Assembly (NCBI RefSeq): GCF_002443255.2
Contig: NW_019211456.1
Coordinates: forward strand, 33,539,341 to 33,603,340
Source of the DNA: Varroa destructor
Taxonomy: Eukaryota; Arthropoda; Arachnida; Mesostigmata; Varroidae
DNA: 64,000 bases
Direction: 5' to 3'
Shown: positions 12,501 to 26,600 of the stretch, piece after piece
Numbering within the stretch: position 1 is the stretch's first letter
Layout of the letters: each line of letters starts with the position of its first letter
Program-made: the position numbers and the translations under genes
The notes under the pieces: generated by a model
The model's input: the letters and a program-made list of their open reading frames with translations, nothing else
What the model was told of the DNA's origin: nothing
Databases searched by the model: none

Positions 12501-15307
12501 AATCTTTACATCATTTTTTTAATAGAAACAGAAAAACAGATAATTAAAAAGGTTTTGAATTATTGTATAATCATTTTTATAAAATGTATCGTAAACTGGA
12601 AATGGGAGAGATCATTTTTGATTCACATTTTTGAATGTGTAAAACGTGAAGCATTGTCAAGGATTTTGAAATTTTACTTTGAATCTAACCATTATTACTG
12701 CATGGCAGCATGAAATGTAAATAATGAACAAAACATGAGACCTTTTTTAACACAAAAAATAGAACTTGAAGTTTGAGAAATGACTAACATTTTAATGTTC
12801 AGTGCTATTTAAAGTATTAGGGTATTTGATTAAGGAAAAAATGAATTATTGAACGCAGTGGAAGTAACAGAGTAGTCAAATAGTGGCAAAAATAAAACAA
12901 AAATAGCGAAGAAAATTCTAAAAAAATACAGACTAATATACTACTAGATATACTATATAGACTAATATAATTTCTTCTAAATCTATTTGCCTTAAATCTT
13001 GTGACTATCTGGTGATAGAACCGATAGAAATTCAGGACCATAATGCCTGGAATTTCTAACTGTCATCATAATAGGGGATTGTGTACCACTAGTTCAAAAA
13101 CACGGAAAAGGTTAAATGGTAGACTGTCGGGCTTAATCAGATTAAAAAAAATTACTAACTAATTCCATCATTTTAGTCGAGAGTCGTAAATTTCACAGGG
13201 GTAGAATGGCGGGCAAGCACTTTTAGCAGATTTAGAGAAAGTAGGAACACTCCAAACCATAGTGATCAAATATAATGCCTATCGACTTCTCGTTAGAGAA
13301 ACAAAATCGATTAATCGAAAGCCTAGTCAAGACGGAAGCGAGCATTAAAAAAAACAAAAAAAAAAGATGTCCAAGTCAAAAGAATATTATATCTTAGTGT
13401 ACCCTCACTAATTCTTTGGTTTCGGGGAATTTATATGACTAAAAGAAACATGAAGTAATAAGCCACCCTCAAAGGCAACCTAGAGGAAGCGATAAAGTAA
13501 AATATAGGCATAAAATACAATACACCATGCCGACAGTCAGTGAAAACTGACGGTACGGACCTTTAACACCATAACTGTAGAAGCCAGAACCGCTTCCTTA
13601 AAAACTGTTGTTGCAGAAAGAAGTAGAGGCTACTGTAGGACAGCGAATGATGGATAAAAGGGACATTATTTATAAAAGAGACGGGACTGAGATGACATAA
13701 TTACTTAGTGGTAACGATGAAAAATCGGTGTTGTATGCAAGAATAAAGTACTCTTATCTGTGTGATGTAGCGGAAGCCATAGCGCTAAAATAGTGTAACA
13801 AATACGGTTAACTTTAAATTGAAGGTGAATCGAATGATACGAATTTCATACCTCTTTCAAAGAAGCAAATAAGATTAGTATTAAGATGTCAAAAACGATA
13901 ATAGCTGAAACAATTTTAGCATAACCTGCAGATGCGGAATTCTTTGTCTTATACTTTTTTTAGGTGAACGCTACAATTTTCGAAATAAATTGAAATTTCT
14001 GACAAAGGAATTACTCTGTATCCTATTATGAGCATCTTGAATCCACTTGGTAGTAGGTGCCCGTTGGCTAAAATAATAGGATGGCTATCGACAAACTAAT
14101 ACAAAAAAGCGGAAATATGTTTGCAACTGGATTACTTGTCTTTGAAGTTCATTAGATTGTTTGTTTTGCATGTACGTGCCGTTGCGCACCCTAGTTTATC
14201 CATTTCACCCCAGAAGTTACTATATAATGACATCGATTGCAGAAGTGGAGCAATCACAGTTCGGTTTTCAGCCATCAGATCCTGAAGGAGGTTTTCATTC
14301 GTGATGAAGGCGTCTGTATCCAGAAACCAGACGAATGGTATCTTTTGCTCCCTGGCGTAAGATAATGCATCTTCTTTGTGTCGAATCAGCGTCTTGTATC
14401 GCGATACTGGCCAGTTGTGCTTCGTAGGGTTGTCCTCATATTCCTGGCACAGTTCAAAATAAATATTAGAGTTTTATCGAATGATCATACCTTTAAGGAA
14501 ATTTTAAGCGCTAAATCCGATTACGTTACTGTACCCGATTATATTGCTGTATCGTGCAAAATTGCCACCGTATCATTATATATGCCTATTTATATGCCTA
14601 GACAATGTACTCCTATTTCACCACGGAGTTCAGGCCTATGGGCGGCAAGGCAGATTGCATCTTTCGTATTGTTTGTAATAAGCAATATGAATCTTATCTA
14701 ATACACTGCGTCGATGTTGTTACGAATTAGACAGACATTCAGCCAACCTGAGGAAGCATCCGAATGTCTACGGACGCGCTATGATAAAACCTGGCGTTTT
14801 TTTCTAGCCAAACATCAAGCAGATGCGGGGTATCATCTCGGTTATGATCTGAGCGAATCCACAAACCTTAAATATGAAACACAACATAATCAACACTCGA
14901 TAACATATCCCAGTTGAACTGAAGGCACATGCGAAGTATCCAATTTTGTAGAAGCAGAGAGGCGTGTATGCGTTTACCATGAACGTTAACAATGTGATAC
15001 TTTCTAAAAACGTATTTAAAGCATGTTCAGTGTTAAACAAAAAATAAAAATGCTCATATATAATTGAGTTTCCGACGGGCGGAACTGTTTTACCGCATCA
15101 TAGCCAAATGGCGTTACCGATATTTTTCTTGGGATAGCTTAGCCGTTCGAAGCCTCCAAAAAATGTGGAAATAAGATGTTCCTCATTAGAAGCAAGAATC
15201 ACAACAAGCACATCTGGACGTTCTGGTTTTGAAATGTAACTCTCTCTAGTCGTCTCCGAAACAACTAATGGCAACAAACATGTCAGAATCACCAATAGCT
15301 GGCACAT
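9517..15307 (-). CDS. COLGALT1: Procollagen galactosyltransferase (hydroxylysine galactosyltransferase, GT25)
   Basis: This ER-lumen enzyme adds galactose to hydroxylysine in collagens and collagen-like proteins. Exons in order: 15118-15307, 14748-14866, 14190-14443, 11887-12130, 11640-11708, 11246-11391, 10478-10741, 10109-10354 and 9517-9733. All junctions are in phase and give 582 aa, against about 620 in vertebrates. Residues 1-20 are a signal peptide (MCQLLVILTCLLPLVV). The N-terminal glycosyltransferase domain has LWIRSDHNRD and a DxD-type LDTD at 144-147. The C-terminal GT25 domain has VYLINLQRRRDR, GCFLSHYNIW, the catalytic-type FEDD at 416-419, DYSYWTL, PVDEY and YPTHYTG. The last four residues are KEEL, a KDEL-type ER retrieval signal. 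Introns range from under 100 bp to 2.1 kb (between exons 3 and 4). Invertebrates usually have one COLGALT gene, so the choice between COLGALT1 and COLGALT2 is not meaningful. An in-frame ATG at 15337 is an alternative start. Confidence 0.95.
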
Positions 15308-18300
15308 CTTGCCTGCAATATGGAGACACACGAACATAACAACGGTAAATCTCGCATATACAACGTGACCTTACAAGAAGGGATAGCCTTATATGTTTAG
15401 GACAATAGCAATTCTCTATATGTGACCTCACAGACCTACACACATGCTTCATAGGGATGGAACTAAATTATTGAATACCATTCTGTATTACAGAACGCTA
15501 CACAAATGCATGTTCTATTGTGCAGATTGTAAAAATGACGGATGATTTTCTTTTACCTGTTATTTTAGTTGAGAATGCAGATCCAGAAGGCAACCAGTAA
15601 CTAATCAATGGAAGCTCCATCTAGGAACATAGCGATAGCATGTACATGCGGAAACGTTCAACGTTCCAGCCATAAGGCTTCCGATACGTGGCAGGTACCA
15701 CGCCAAAGTCGGCGGCATAGCCCTTCGCTATGGCACTGCGCCCCCATCGAAGAGTCCATCACTTCTCCAGCGTTGATACAGACAGACATCTATGCCGAAC
15801 TCTTGATGTCATTGGTCTCTGCAAGCGTGGTAACAGAACGGATTCTTGGTGTTGACATTTATGGAAATGCACTCACATACAGACACAGTCACTGCGCTTC
15901 CAAAGTATGCAGAGATTTTTCCTGGGAAGCCTCTAGCGAGAGGCACCCAACTGCCAGCACGAAGCCGCAGTCAAGATAGAAGATTCCAGCTAGTCATGAT
16001 ACACCATGACCGAACGGACTCTATCTAACGTATTACAAAATAGGTGGCCCCTGTGAAACACGCAGAGGAGAAAATAAGGGTGAAATTACGCGCGTTTGTT
16101 ACATTCGTAAATGGGTTACAGTAGGTTTTTTTCATATCTAGTAGTAGGATTAGGTTAGTCTTATATAGCTTACTTGCAGGTTAGAGTAAACTTAAGCTAG
16201 TTAGACTGTGCCGGCTTAATAAGACGATACTCGAAACAGCGTATAGCGTGGCAGTACTTACGAATATTCAAAATAAGTATTTTCATTTTCAATTTAAAGG
16301 TCTGGTATGTTTGTTATGAAATATTATTCTGGGTTCGATGGCCAACTATCGCTAGACTATCCGTAAATTTATAGTCTCTTTTTGTATGTAGCCCGAAACA
16401 AATCCATTAGATTTTCATAATGCTCTAAACGAAACTCAAGCAGTGAGGCTGTTATCGCGCTCTACAATACAGAACAAAGAAGTAAAACTATCGAAGGTAA
16501 TCGTTGATACCTTGCGTCAGCTGAATGTCTGTAATTCACTTAAATAATAACGGGTTTCCGTATGGGTTACGACACCAATTTGAATAAATTAGATCTCACC
16601 ACATAACCATATCCACCTTTTTCACCGTGAAATAAAGTTTAGTATAATATTCATTTTTTAATGTTTTGGACTCCTTGCTTGGCCTGGTTAAGTTGATTTT
16701 GGAAAGAACAAACACAGCCATCGTAGTTCGAAACATCTCATTGAAGAGTGCTAATTGTTAGATCACGCCGAGAGAGGCAGTACAGCTCAGAGTGGACGGC
16801 TGCGATAGATGATCAGTCCATTTCTCGGAGAACCACAGAATCGACACTGAGCTCTCGGATCATCAATCCCAGACATAGTTACGCGGCGGCGGCGGGCTCG
16901 CGCGAGAAACTCAGCCTATTTTCAATAGTTTTCAAAAAGGTATTCACAGTACTGTTTAAGTTTTCCAGGCATCATGATTATAAATAACATCTTTAGTTAA
17001 AATTTTTATCTTTCAACTTTGCGACGAAAAAATGTAAGGTGAAAACCTTCGTTGAATACATTGACTTCTACAATTTTCTGAGCACCTGTTTATACTATCA
17101 ACTAATTTATTGTGACTAAAAGGGTCATCTATGAACTAATAAGAAAAACTAGGCCAGAATAATATTGATTACTTTGACTAGCATCGCGTCACAGCAGCAA
17201 TTGAAATCTTGAAGAAAATATATAAACAATTAATTTATATAAAATCAATATATCCCGTCAACGTTTGCACGTACGAGGGTGTTGCGAGAACACTGTGTGT
17301 GTAAAGTTTTAGGTACACTCGACTACACCGCCCAGCCATTAACACTAGCTCAGTCCTAACTGCTTTTTTTTTTAAGTAAACAAAGAAAGTGGTTACTTTT
17401 ATCATTATATGTCTAAATGCACGACGTGGCTTGCCGAGCTTTGATAGCTTCGTTTAAAAAATACAGAATTGATATACAGAAATTGTACCAAAGTGCTTCA
17501 AGTGGTTTTGCAATACATATTCGTTTAATTTTTTTGCATTGATTTTTGTAAATGTATGAAGTTAAATCTCTGCAAAATTACCTTTGCTAAGTTTAACCCA
17601 ATGTTAACCGGGACCAGATTTACCGAACCAACAATTATCATAGTTAAAATAGTAAAAACCTCAATTTTTGCCAGAGAGCTACGCAGGTGTGTTACGTAAA
17701 AACCAAGTGCACTGACTATAATGGAAAACGAATGCAAAATTAATCATTGCGTTGAACTAAACTAGCGTTAAAATACATATTTCACGGAATAGCCCAATTT
17801 AAAACGTCAGAGAATTACCACACAGTCACTCAGCTGAGCTCTCGTAACAGCGCTGGGCGATACGTTATCACGCTTGAATATCAAATCTCTGCCCTATTTG
17901 CCCTACCATGCGCGCTCGCTGGTGCCCCATCGTTTGCTTCGTTGTTTAAAATTCAAAATCTTTTCGAAAAAACCCATATTCGATTTAATCTGCCTACTGA
18001 GCTCTCTAGCTGCACCTGAACTATATGAAGCCTATTTGCTGTCTAAAATTTGCCTGTTCAACGGTGAGTGCGGACAACACTGCCATTGTTCATATTATAA
18101 AACGTAGTTAGCATAAAAATCAAGGGGGATGTTATAATCGCCAGTCAATCAAAGCATATCGTCGTTGAGATTAGTTCCGATCGCTTTCAGCTGCCGAAAA
18201 AAGGTCAAATGCACGAGCGCATATTTTAATACAGAAAAAAAAAAACGTTAAGCAAAATTCTATATTCGAAACCGCACAAACCTTATAGCTGTTTCAATGG

Positions 18301-19913
18301 CCTTTACGCTCTCGTCGATTATTTTTATCTGAAACTTTAGCTTAGCAGCCGGCCTGGCTGTTTCGGTCATAAGCCAGTAAGGTTGCCTCAGATCGGGGGA
18401 GGTTATCCCTCAGAAATGTGCAAATATGCGACAAATTGCGTGACGTCGCTTTCTGACTTACTACGAAATCGGGTTTGTTTTTCGTATATTTATTATTCCT
18501 TAATATATTGGATATATTAATTTATGCGAGTATTTGAATAAATCTAGTGTAAAATACTCTCTTTTATGAGGTGCTACGGAGTTGTTGAGAGGGAGAATGA
18601 AATATTTTGGTTTCGTGTAGGATCATTAGCAAGTTTGCTGCATGTTTAATCTGTTTAACAGTGAACCAAAAAGTCGTGAACGGTTTAGATCGGACGCGTG
18701 AATCATCGCTGGTGTTTGTGAATAGTGACAGTACAACGAAGTGATGCAGCTAAAATGGGGTTTTGTTAGCATCTGCAGGAACTTTTCTATATATTTTTAT
18801 ACTTTTGCACATTAGAGATGTATGTTCCGTACCATCAAACGCTCGTAACAATGTTTCTCTGGCTCCTTTTCTCTTCCGTGCTTGCTACTTCCCAAGTAAA
18901 CTCAGTCACTTATTACATCGAAAATTTATTATTTGAAATACTTGTCGAAACACTTGATCTAAACGAAGATACTTGAGAACATACATTTTAGTAGAACTCA
19001 GTTACGCATTTTTGTTAAGCTTAATTAAATGGCACATAGCTTCTATGATTTTAAGAAGATCGCGCAATTTCCCATCGGGGTACTACGTAAACGCTTAAAA
19101 ACCCGTAACCCTTTATGGACTCACGTTCCCACGTAGCGATATCACAGATAGTGTCATTCTGTTACACAAAAATAAATAGCAAAGACACGGAACATCGCTG
19201 GAAATGGATAGGGACCACGCGTAAATTAACGCTCTTTTAGTACATAGTGTCTGTGTTTTCATTCTTAAGGAACTGTCTTTTGACTGCTAAACTGGAGCGG
19301 AGTTTTCAACTACCGTGGGGGTTGTTTGTTGTGAAGCTATGCCACTGACTATACTTGAAACGCGATTAGATATATTTAGTCTTAAAGCCTTTAGATACGT
19401 TGTAACCCCCTTAACGACAAAAAAAAATCGACTATTTCATGTCTCAAAGGTAACGCTACTCTATCGAGGGTTTGTTCAACTTTTTGAACGTGCTTTCAGA
19501 GTTATTTTTCGAGCGAACTCAAACAACTACGCAACTTTATTAGAATGTGTTTCTTCTTCTTGGACGTCTTATTTGGTATATGGTTTTATATGGCTTACAG
19601 AACTTTTTCCAACACTGCAAGTCTGACATTCCCAGTGCCCGGTAGATAATTTTGCTTTGCACTGCTTGGCATTAGGATTGCATTAATTGGTGGTTTATTT
19701 GATGATTTTATTGTTAAAGCAATACATACATAATAACTCTGATTGACAAAGCAGATTTAGTCTGTAGAATATAGTAAATTCATTAAATACCGCAAGAGTA
19801 ACCTATCTGGGAAAACTATGGGTGTTATTAATCAAATTAAATTATCCCATTCATCCAGAAAGTCTAAGGATCTTGAATAAAAAAAAACACGTCTCTTCTG
19901 CTTATGTCCACAG
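15308..19913. other. Intergenic region; no supported gene
   Basis: No set of phase-matched exons was found in this 4.6 kb. The part next to 15307 must contain the COLGALT promoter. A 123-codon ATG ORF at 15608-15979 on the plus strand lies in a locally GC-richer block, but it has no recognisable motif, no clean codon pattern and no nearby poly(A) signal, so I do not call it. A second GC-rich patch at about 16750-16920, containing GGCGGCGGCGGGC, could be a promoter. The remainder is AT-rich. Confidence 0.4.
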
Positions 19914-20516
19914 ATGTCAGGTGGCGCTTTCTGGAGTGTGTCATTGTGGGTCATTCTTCAGGCGGAATTTCTCCCTTTCATTTCTGCTGCTCCTGTAAAT
20001 GTCATTGTCCGACCGGGTAGTGGCACGCACGTTCAAGTCGGGCCCATGAACGCGATAGTGCAGCCTGGTTATTCGATATTTAGACCATTGGGAATACTGG
20101 TTGATGTACCGTAAGTATGAGATGCTCAAAGTAGTACAGTGTATTGCTTCCTATATTAAGTTACTGAATATTTGAACAAGAAACTCTATGGATTTGTCTT
20201 TCAAATTTAGGATGAGAAACCCCAATTACTGGCGAAGTCTTAGAAAGACGGAGTTTAGAAAGCTTATAAAAGTCAATGTCGCTTTTACTAGTTAAGCGAA
20301 GAATAGACCTATTTCGAGATTTGACTGTATGTTTGATATATTTTCAGTTTTTTGGAGTTTGATATCTCATATTGTACAAAAGAGCTTCTAAAAGATTTCC
20401 GCTTTACGTCAAATCATTGTTACGATACGAGTCAAGCAAGATTTCGACGCCAATGTTCGTGGAGCACGTATTTTTTCTCACAGCTCTACATGCCTACATT
20501 TGAATATCAAAAATAA
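19914..20516 (+). CDS. Unrecognised small secreted protein with an internal 17-residue repeat
   Basis: I do not recognise this family. Exon 19914-20110 starts with ATG directly after a pyrimidine-rich acceptor (GTCCACAG), so an untranslated exon lies upstream. It ends at a consensus GTAAGT donor in phase 2. Exon 20348-20516 follows a TATTTTCAG acceptor and reads to TAA, and AATAAA follows at 20602-20607. The product is 121 aa. Residues 1 to about 25 form a signal peptide (MSGGAFWSVSLWVILQ..., cut near SA-AP). The mature N-terminus carries two 17-residue repeats, PVNVIVRPG... and PMNAIVQPG.... The C-terminal half has three Cys (SYC, NHC, RQC) and a furin-type RFRR before QCSWS. Splice sites, phase, signal peptide and poly(A) signal agree, so a real gene is likely; its function is unknown. 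Confidence 0.6.
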
Positions 20517-20601
20517 TTCAGTTAGGAGAAAGTTCGGTACGTATAATTCTATTTGTTTGCACTGAGTCTTTGGCTGAATCTAGATTTTCCAGCATGCTTC
20601 T

Positions 20602-20607
20602 AATAAA
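20602..20607 (+). terminator. Poly(A) signal of the 121-aa secreted protein gene
   Basis: AATAAA lies 86 bp after the TAA stop at 20514-20516. Confidence 0.6.
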
Positions 20608-23600
20608 AGAGCTTGAATTATAACGTATTATAAACTCAGCATTACACTTAGCTGTCGTCATCATTGTTTTCTAGGTTTCAAACTTTGCACATGGCTGCGG
20701 TCGATTGCGCTTATTATAATTGCGAATTTGAAAACGACCGCGCTAACCACTAAACCTGATCACTGTACAACAAGTAGGCCCGGCTGCAGGTTGCTCCATT
20801 GATGATCGAATTAGAATTTGCCTGTGATAGCTGGCTGCATCTTGTATGTCCCCTTCTGAACTGTCATCGGCTTTCTGTGTCAGCTTTCGGCTATCTGTAG
20901 ATTATCGTCAGATCACGCCGATTTTGGCGGAGCGCCTTGCAATTCAACAGGGCGCACTTCTGTAAAGTATGATAAAAAAAAAGAAACAAGTATATGATGG
21001 AAGATGTGATCACAGTTCGTGATGTTGGTGTATGATTTTACAATGCTTAAAGACGGTGTTTACTGGCTGCTGATATAAATTTGATTTCCACTTTTCTTCT
21101 GGACCTGTACACAATGCAAGCAAGAGATTATCAGTAGTCAGTGGATTCTAATATATATCATGCTACTGAATTTAGATAAGTACTATTGACTAATGCTTAC
21201 TTTTTTTAGTAGACATATACCAAAAGAATAGACTTTTATAAAATAGCACATATATGATTCAAAGTACTGTTCCTAGAGCAGTTGACCCGGTCTTTTATAA
21301 CGTGTGCTCTTGTGCAGGCAAAGCACTTAATAGTGTTTTGATTGCTTTTGTTTGCAATAAGTTTATAATGGCATACGAGCGCATAGTCCGATAACGGGCT
21401 TCTTTTTCTTTGTTTATTCATCAAACGTTACACACCATTTGTTTGTTCTATGAAACGTACATCTGCTTCTAATACACACGGATTGTATGAACCTACAACA
21501 GTTTGAGTAACATTCTAAATAAGGGCCTTATAAAAACATTATTCTCTTTATTATCTATTTTCGACGTTCCCAAAAAATATCTGTAATTAAATGTCATAGG
21601 GTATCGTGTTTGAATCACGTCTATCTGCATTGTTTTTCCACTTAGGACGACGGACAAACATAAGGCTTGAGCTTACTTTTGATATACTAATCATTAGTGG
21701 TTCTGAAAAAGTATCCACACACCAGTGCAAACATCGCACGCGTGAAGGTGAATCCAGTTACCATAGAACTTCAACTCTTATGTGTCCTCAAATTTCTTAA
21801 GTATTCTGTTCGACTCCCGGCACGTCTCATTTAATTGTTGTCATTTCTGTTTAAATATTTCTTATATTTCTTTCTTAAGTCATATTTGTCAGCCCCTAAA
21901 AGAGTAAAACGAGGTTTGTTCTCTCGTTCGACTTCGTTTTACGTCTGTGTTTGAATTTCAATTCTTTTCTTTCTCCTGTTTCCTCGCACTTCTTCCATTT
22001 CATCTCAGTTTTTCCTGACGCCGAATCTTTCCCCGGTTAGCGCATCCCCCCTGCTAGCCCCTGCCGTCTTCACCGATCGCCTCACGCACCGGCCGAGTTA
22101 CTTCCATTGGTTTGGCTCCCTGTCTGTCTCTCTTGCTTTTCTTTACATGGTTCTCCTGACCGGGAATCATTTACCCCTAACTCCTTTTTATCCTACTTGT
22201 TCTCTCCCCGTCCTTATCAACCAGTTTGCCTTTCAACAGCACCGCTTCGATTTCACTTTTCGTCTTTGTTGCTGGTACGCCTTTTTCACCGACTGACTCC
22301 CGACCGCTGGCTTCTTCGGGACCACCCATAGCTGGTGTTGGGGGATAGCTCGTTCAGGGCCATTGGGTCAGGCGAACAGGGTGCTGGGTTGCACAAGATC
22401 CACCAGCTCTGTCTACGACAGAGAAATGGCACAGACACGTAAAGAGTCTTGGGGGATCGGGAACACTCCTTGTACGTGCGTGGCCTCTTTTGCCGTCTCT
22501 CTGCTGCTGCCTTAGCGTTTCTGTTTCTTCTTCTAGAGCAGAATTTCCCGGCGAAACTCCTTCATCTTGGCCCCAAACCCTTACCGACGATTCTTCCTGT
22601 TTAGTCCCCCATTTTTTCGAGTGAAAAACCAACCTCGCTTTGCACACATCGTAAGCAGTAGCGGCCACGGCGTCTGGCCTAGCTCCCAGAGTAGCATGAA
22701 GCGTGGAGTGGCAAATGGCACAGCGGATACGAGAATACAGAAGGATCTCTAGCACACTACAGATGTGTGATCGCTGCATGCGTGTCTTTGGGAAGGGCTA
22801 AAGCGGGGTGGTAGGTTTGAGTCCCTTTTATTCATGTGCGACTGCCATTCCTCGTCGGGGGCGGCTGCAGCCGCTACCGTAGCCGGCCAGCGGAGAATGA
22901 AGCAGCGGCTCCCGTTTTGTTAGTGTCGACTGAGATAAATCACCCACAGGCTGCGTCGTCCTGTTCTTTTAGCTGCTTCTGTCCCGTGACGGCGAGCTGT
23001 GCACGCGCTACTTGTAAACCGAGCGTAATTCCTCATTTAGCGTCTTCGTTTTCATCTCGTTCTCTTCAATCCGTCCCTGGTGGATCGCGAGCTTTGTGAT
23101 GATATCCAGCAGTTCCGAGAACCTGCCTTGGCTCAAGCTTGCAGCTGCTCATACCGATTGTCATGTTTCATCCAAGAGCCTTTTACCTGTATAATGTATG
23201 TGCATGCTATGGGCACAGTGCGATGTCTCTATAGCAATATATAAAATAGACAAATAAAAAGAAAAAGGGAAACGCCCATTTATCACAACGAGCGGTATAG
23301 TGATAAGCAATACCTTTCCACAACGTTCCACACGTTCGACAGTAATATCCAGTGTTTAGGATTATTCGAATGCATATAGGGAACTTTTGCTGTACTCTAC
23401 TACAGAATACTACAGAAAAGTAGAGGTTCTACTACAGAATTATGAGGCAATTTTTGACGACGGTCTGAGATCAGAGGGGGCATTCTTTATAGGTATCTAC
23501 CACAGGTTGCAATTCACATTACCGGTATGTGCCTTAGCCGATCCGATCTGACAAGTATTTATAATATTTCATTTCTCAGTTATTTTCTGTGACACTAGAT

Positions 23601-26600
23601 GCGGCCGATTAGAACGATGGCGATAGTGGTCATGACCGCATTCTCTCCTGGGTATTCACACAGAATGAGTGTTTTTATAATGCCGCCTTACTCCTATACA
23701 AAGGTCAATATATAGGCGCATTTTTTCGGCCTTGTCGTTGTATTGTTGCTGCTACCGCCGTAAGTCGCCTTCAGCTTCAGCCGAAATTTGGTTTGTTTCC
23801 TCCGTTAGCCTCCTGCCTGTTTGTCTACACCAGCTCTGCATAAATAGAAACTACCAGTCGACAAGGCCATGATGGTGAATTACTTCTTAAGACGAAACAC
23901 GAAGCGAAGTGAGCCTTTTCATTGCGCTACAGAACATTTGCACCTATCAGTGTCGATGTTCTGTTTCGAGTTTGTCCTCCCCGCCCTATCTCTCTTAAGC
24001 CCCCTTCCCCATCTTCTGTCTCGTTGTTCTTATGAATCTTCCAAATCTTTCACTTGATATCACCAGCCATAGCCATCACGGACGCCACCATCGTCATCCG
24101 TTTCCTTCGGCTTCTTTCTTCGTCGTCATCGACAAAACCCATCGCAGGTTGTTCTCCTATCAGCGTCGTCAGCGGGCCAATGCGGAGGTATTCCTAAATG
24201 GGGTGCAGATACGGTAATATGCCGAGCACTGGCAGCAGTGGCGGTCTGAACAAAATTTTGCAAGAGTGTTTCTCTTTTTTTTTTTTTGCTTTCACCCGCC
24301 TTTCGGTGTGCTCCGTTTCTACCTTTCTTTGAATCATCACTACTGCCATCTTTTACTCATGTCGAATGTTTTTACTCGTCCCGACGCTACCCTTTTGCCT
24401 ACACGTCACACCGCATAAGTCGATTCTTTCTTCTCTTTTTTCCTGTATTGTGACCATTCGCAAAGGATAGGGTATCCATTCAACTGAGAAGCTATCTGTG
24501 ATAAATAGTTTTCCGTACTAGCCTATTTTTGTTTCTATTTTTCGCCGTGTTTCTGTTTGGCGGTTCACTAGCAGTGCGAAGTCCTTCTTAAATAAACCCA
24601 AGGGCATATCCAAACGTCAAAATTAAACGTTTTGGGATTTTCATTGTCAAAACTTAACCTATAGTAGTAGGTCATTCTAGGAATAGACTCCATAAAACGA
24701 CAGTATCTTATCAGGCGATTTAAAGTGATCGTAATTTTTCCTTTCTTTTACGCAAATCGATGAGGAACGCGATATGTGGTAGTTAGGTTCAAGAAGACCT
24801 GTGTATATGTTGTGTCCATTCATCCTTCACTTTACTTGCACTTGCGGTCACCTAAGGACCAGCATTTAGTGTCTGCTAGCAGTCAATTAGGAAAGGTAGA
24901 CGCTTGGCCTTAGCTGCCTCTGCTAACCGGCTGATCTCCTAAGCTGTTAACACTTATTGATATTTATGTCTTGCCCCTATGTCTCATGCTAACGCTGCTT
25001 CTGAAACGAAACGCTCGCTTGCCGATCTGTGTTGATGGCAGTCTTTAGCACGCGAAACAGGAGAGTCTCAAAGACTAAACATCCGAAAACGATGCCGTTC
25101 GTTTTGCACGCTCATCTAAATCCATATGTATCTGTAGGAAGGACTTTCTGTTCGTACCTTGTAATGGCTGTCAAGCGAATGGGATAGGGTGGACCCTGAG
25201 GAATATATACAAGGGCCATGCATATATATATATATATCTGTGTGTTTGGACTACTCCTACCCCGCAAGGAGGCTCTTTGCTTAATCGTCGACTTGGTTGT
25301 CGTTGGCGTTAAATGCCTTGCCTCAGCAATTGGTTGCTTTTGTCGTTACTGCCGCTAGCTTCTAATGAAGCAATTGGCAGAATGGACTTAGACCTTTCGT
25401 GCTTCTAGGAAGGATCACCGTGACGAAGCACATAAAAACTCGGGCAATCTAAAAGGAAAAAAAAAGCAAATTAGAGCTTCAAATATATTTCAAAGGACTC
25501 TGAAGGCGATTGAAGTCAAATGTAAGAATTACTTGTGATCATTCGTCAAAATAGAAGCTCGCCTCAGTAGCGAAACCCTACAAAGATGAATTTCCTAGAG
25601 CATAACTGCATCTATCAACAACGGCTAACTTCATACCGTAATGTGTTCTTTTACTGATGCTGAAGCAAAAAAAAGCGCTGTCTTTAATATCTGCCATGTT
25701 AACAGGCTTCTTTAGTGTGCGAAAACCATTAGTGAATGATAGTTTAGTTGCATAGAAAAGGCGAAAACAGTACAGTAGAAAGCTCAGATATGCGATTAAA
25801 TGAGACTGACCGTCCATGCGGTCAAATAATATTCACGAACTGGTCTCCATTTACATACACTCGATGTTGTTTAATGGAATTAGTCCGTAAGAAGGTCGAG
25901 GTAAGCCCGGTTCGCAGGGCGTGCTTGAGAGATGCGTCCAGCTCTCTCCTTCCATCCGTCCTACTGTTTACTGCGCCTAATGAGACATTTGTGAGAGATG
26001 GGTGGTCCGTACTGCGTATACTGACGTATAATGACATTCTGCATCAATGAGAAATTTCCAAGTGAGCCTTTAACGATATGCAACACGAACCTCGAGAACA
26101 TTATATACATGACTGCAACATGCTGGTCGTAGCTTCGTCTTTGGTTAGTGAAAGACTGACCCTATCGAGGTCTACGCCCTCAAAATTCCAAAACCAATTA
26201 TAAAATAGACAAAGGCGTTAATAAACGTTGACCGATATTAGCCTATCTCATATTATATATATATATATATATATAGAAAAGTGGATCAAAGTAATAAATT
26301 CGCCGAGGCAGACAGTAGTGGGTAGTTCTCGGAATTTGCACTTAAAAAGAATTTTTAAAAAGGCTTTTATAAGACTAACCGAAAGAGTTTTAATGATTAA
26401 GGTTTAAAGTGCTTAAGAATTCATCAAAATTACTTTTTTTCCATTTAAAAGGGCAGGGTGACAGGCCATTTAAAAGAGGAGGCTATCAATTACAAATCTA
26501 CATACGTTTGAAGAATTGAGATGTCTTGCGCCTGTGCACTTTGAAAACCTTTGACCCGGTATCAGCCCAAAATTTAATTCCATGGACATTTTCTATATGC

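Noticed and set aside
15608..15979. 123-codon plus-strand ORF with ATG in a GC-richer block
   Set aside because: No recognisable motif, signal peptide, splice context or poly(A) signal. Long ORFs are expected by chance in the locally GC-rich sequence.
20690..20760. tRNA-like A-box (TAGTGGTTAGCGCGG on minus) and a GCGGTCG/CGACCGC inverted repeat
   Set aside because: There is no B-box at the right distance and no cloverleaf. At most it is a degenerate tRNA-derived repeat.
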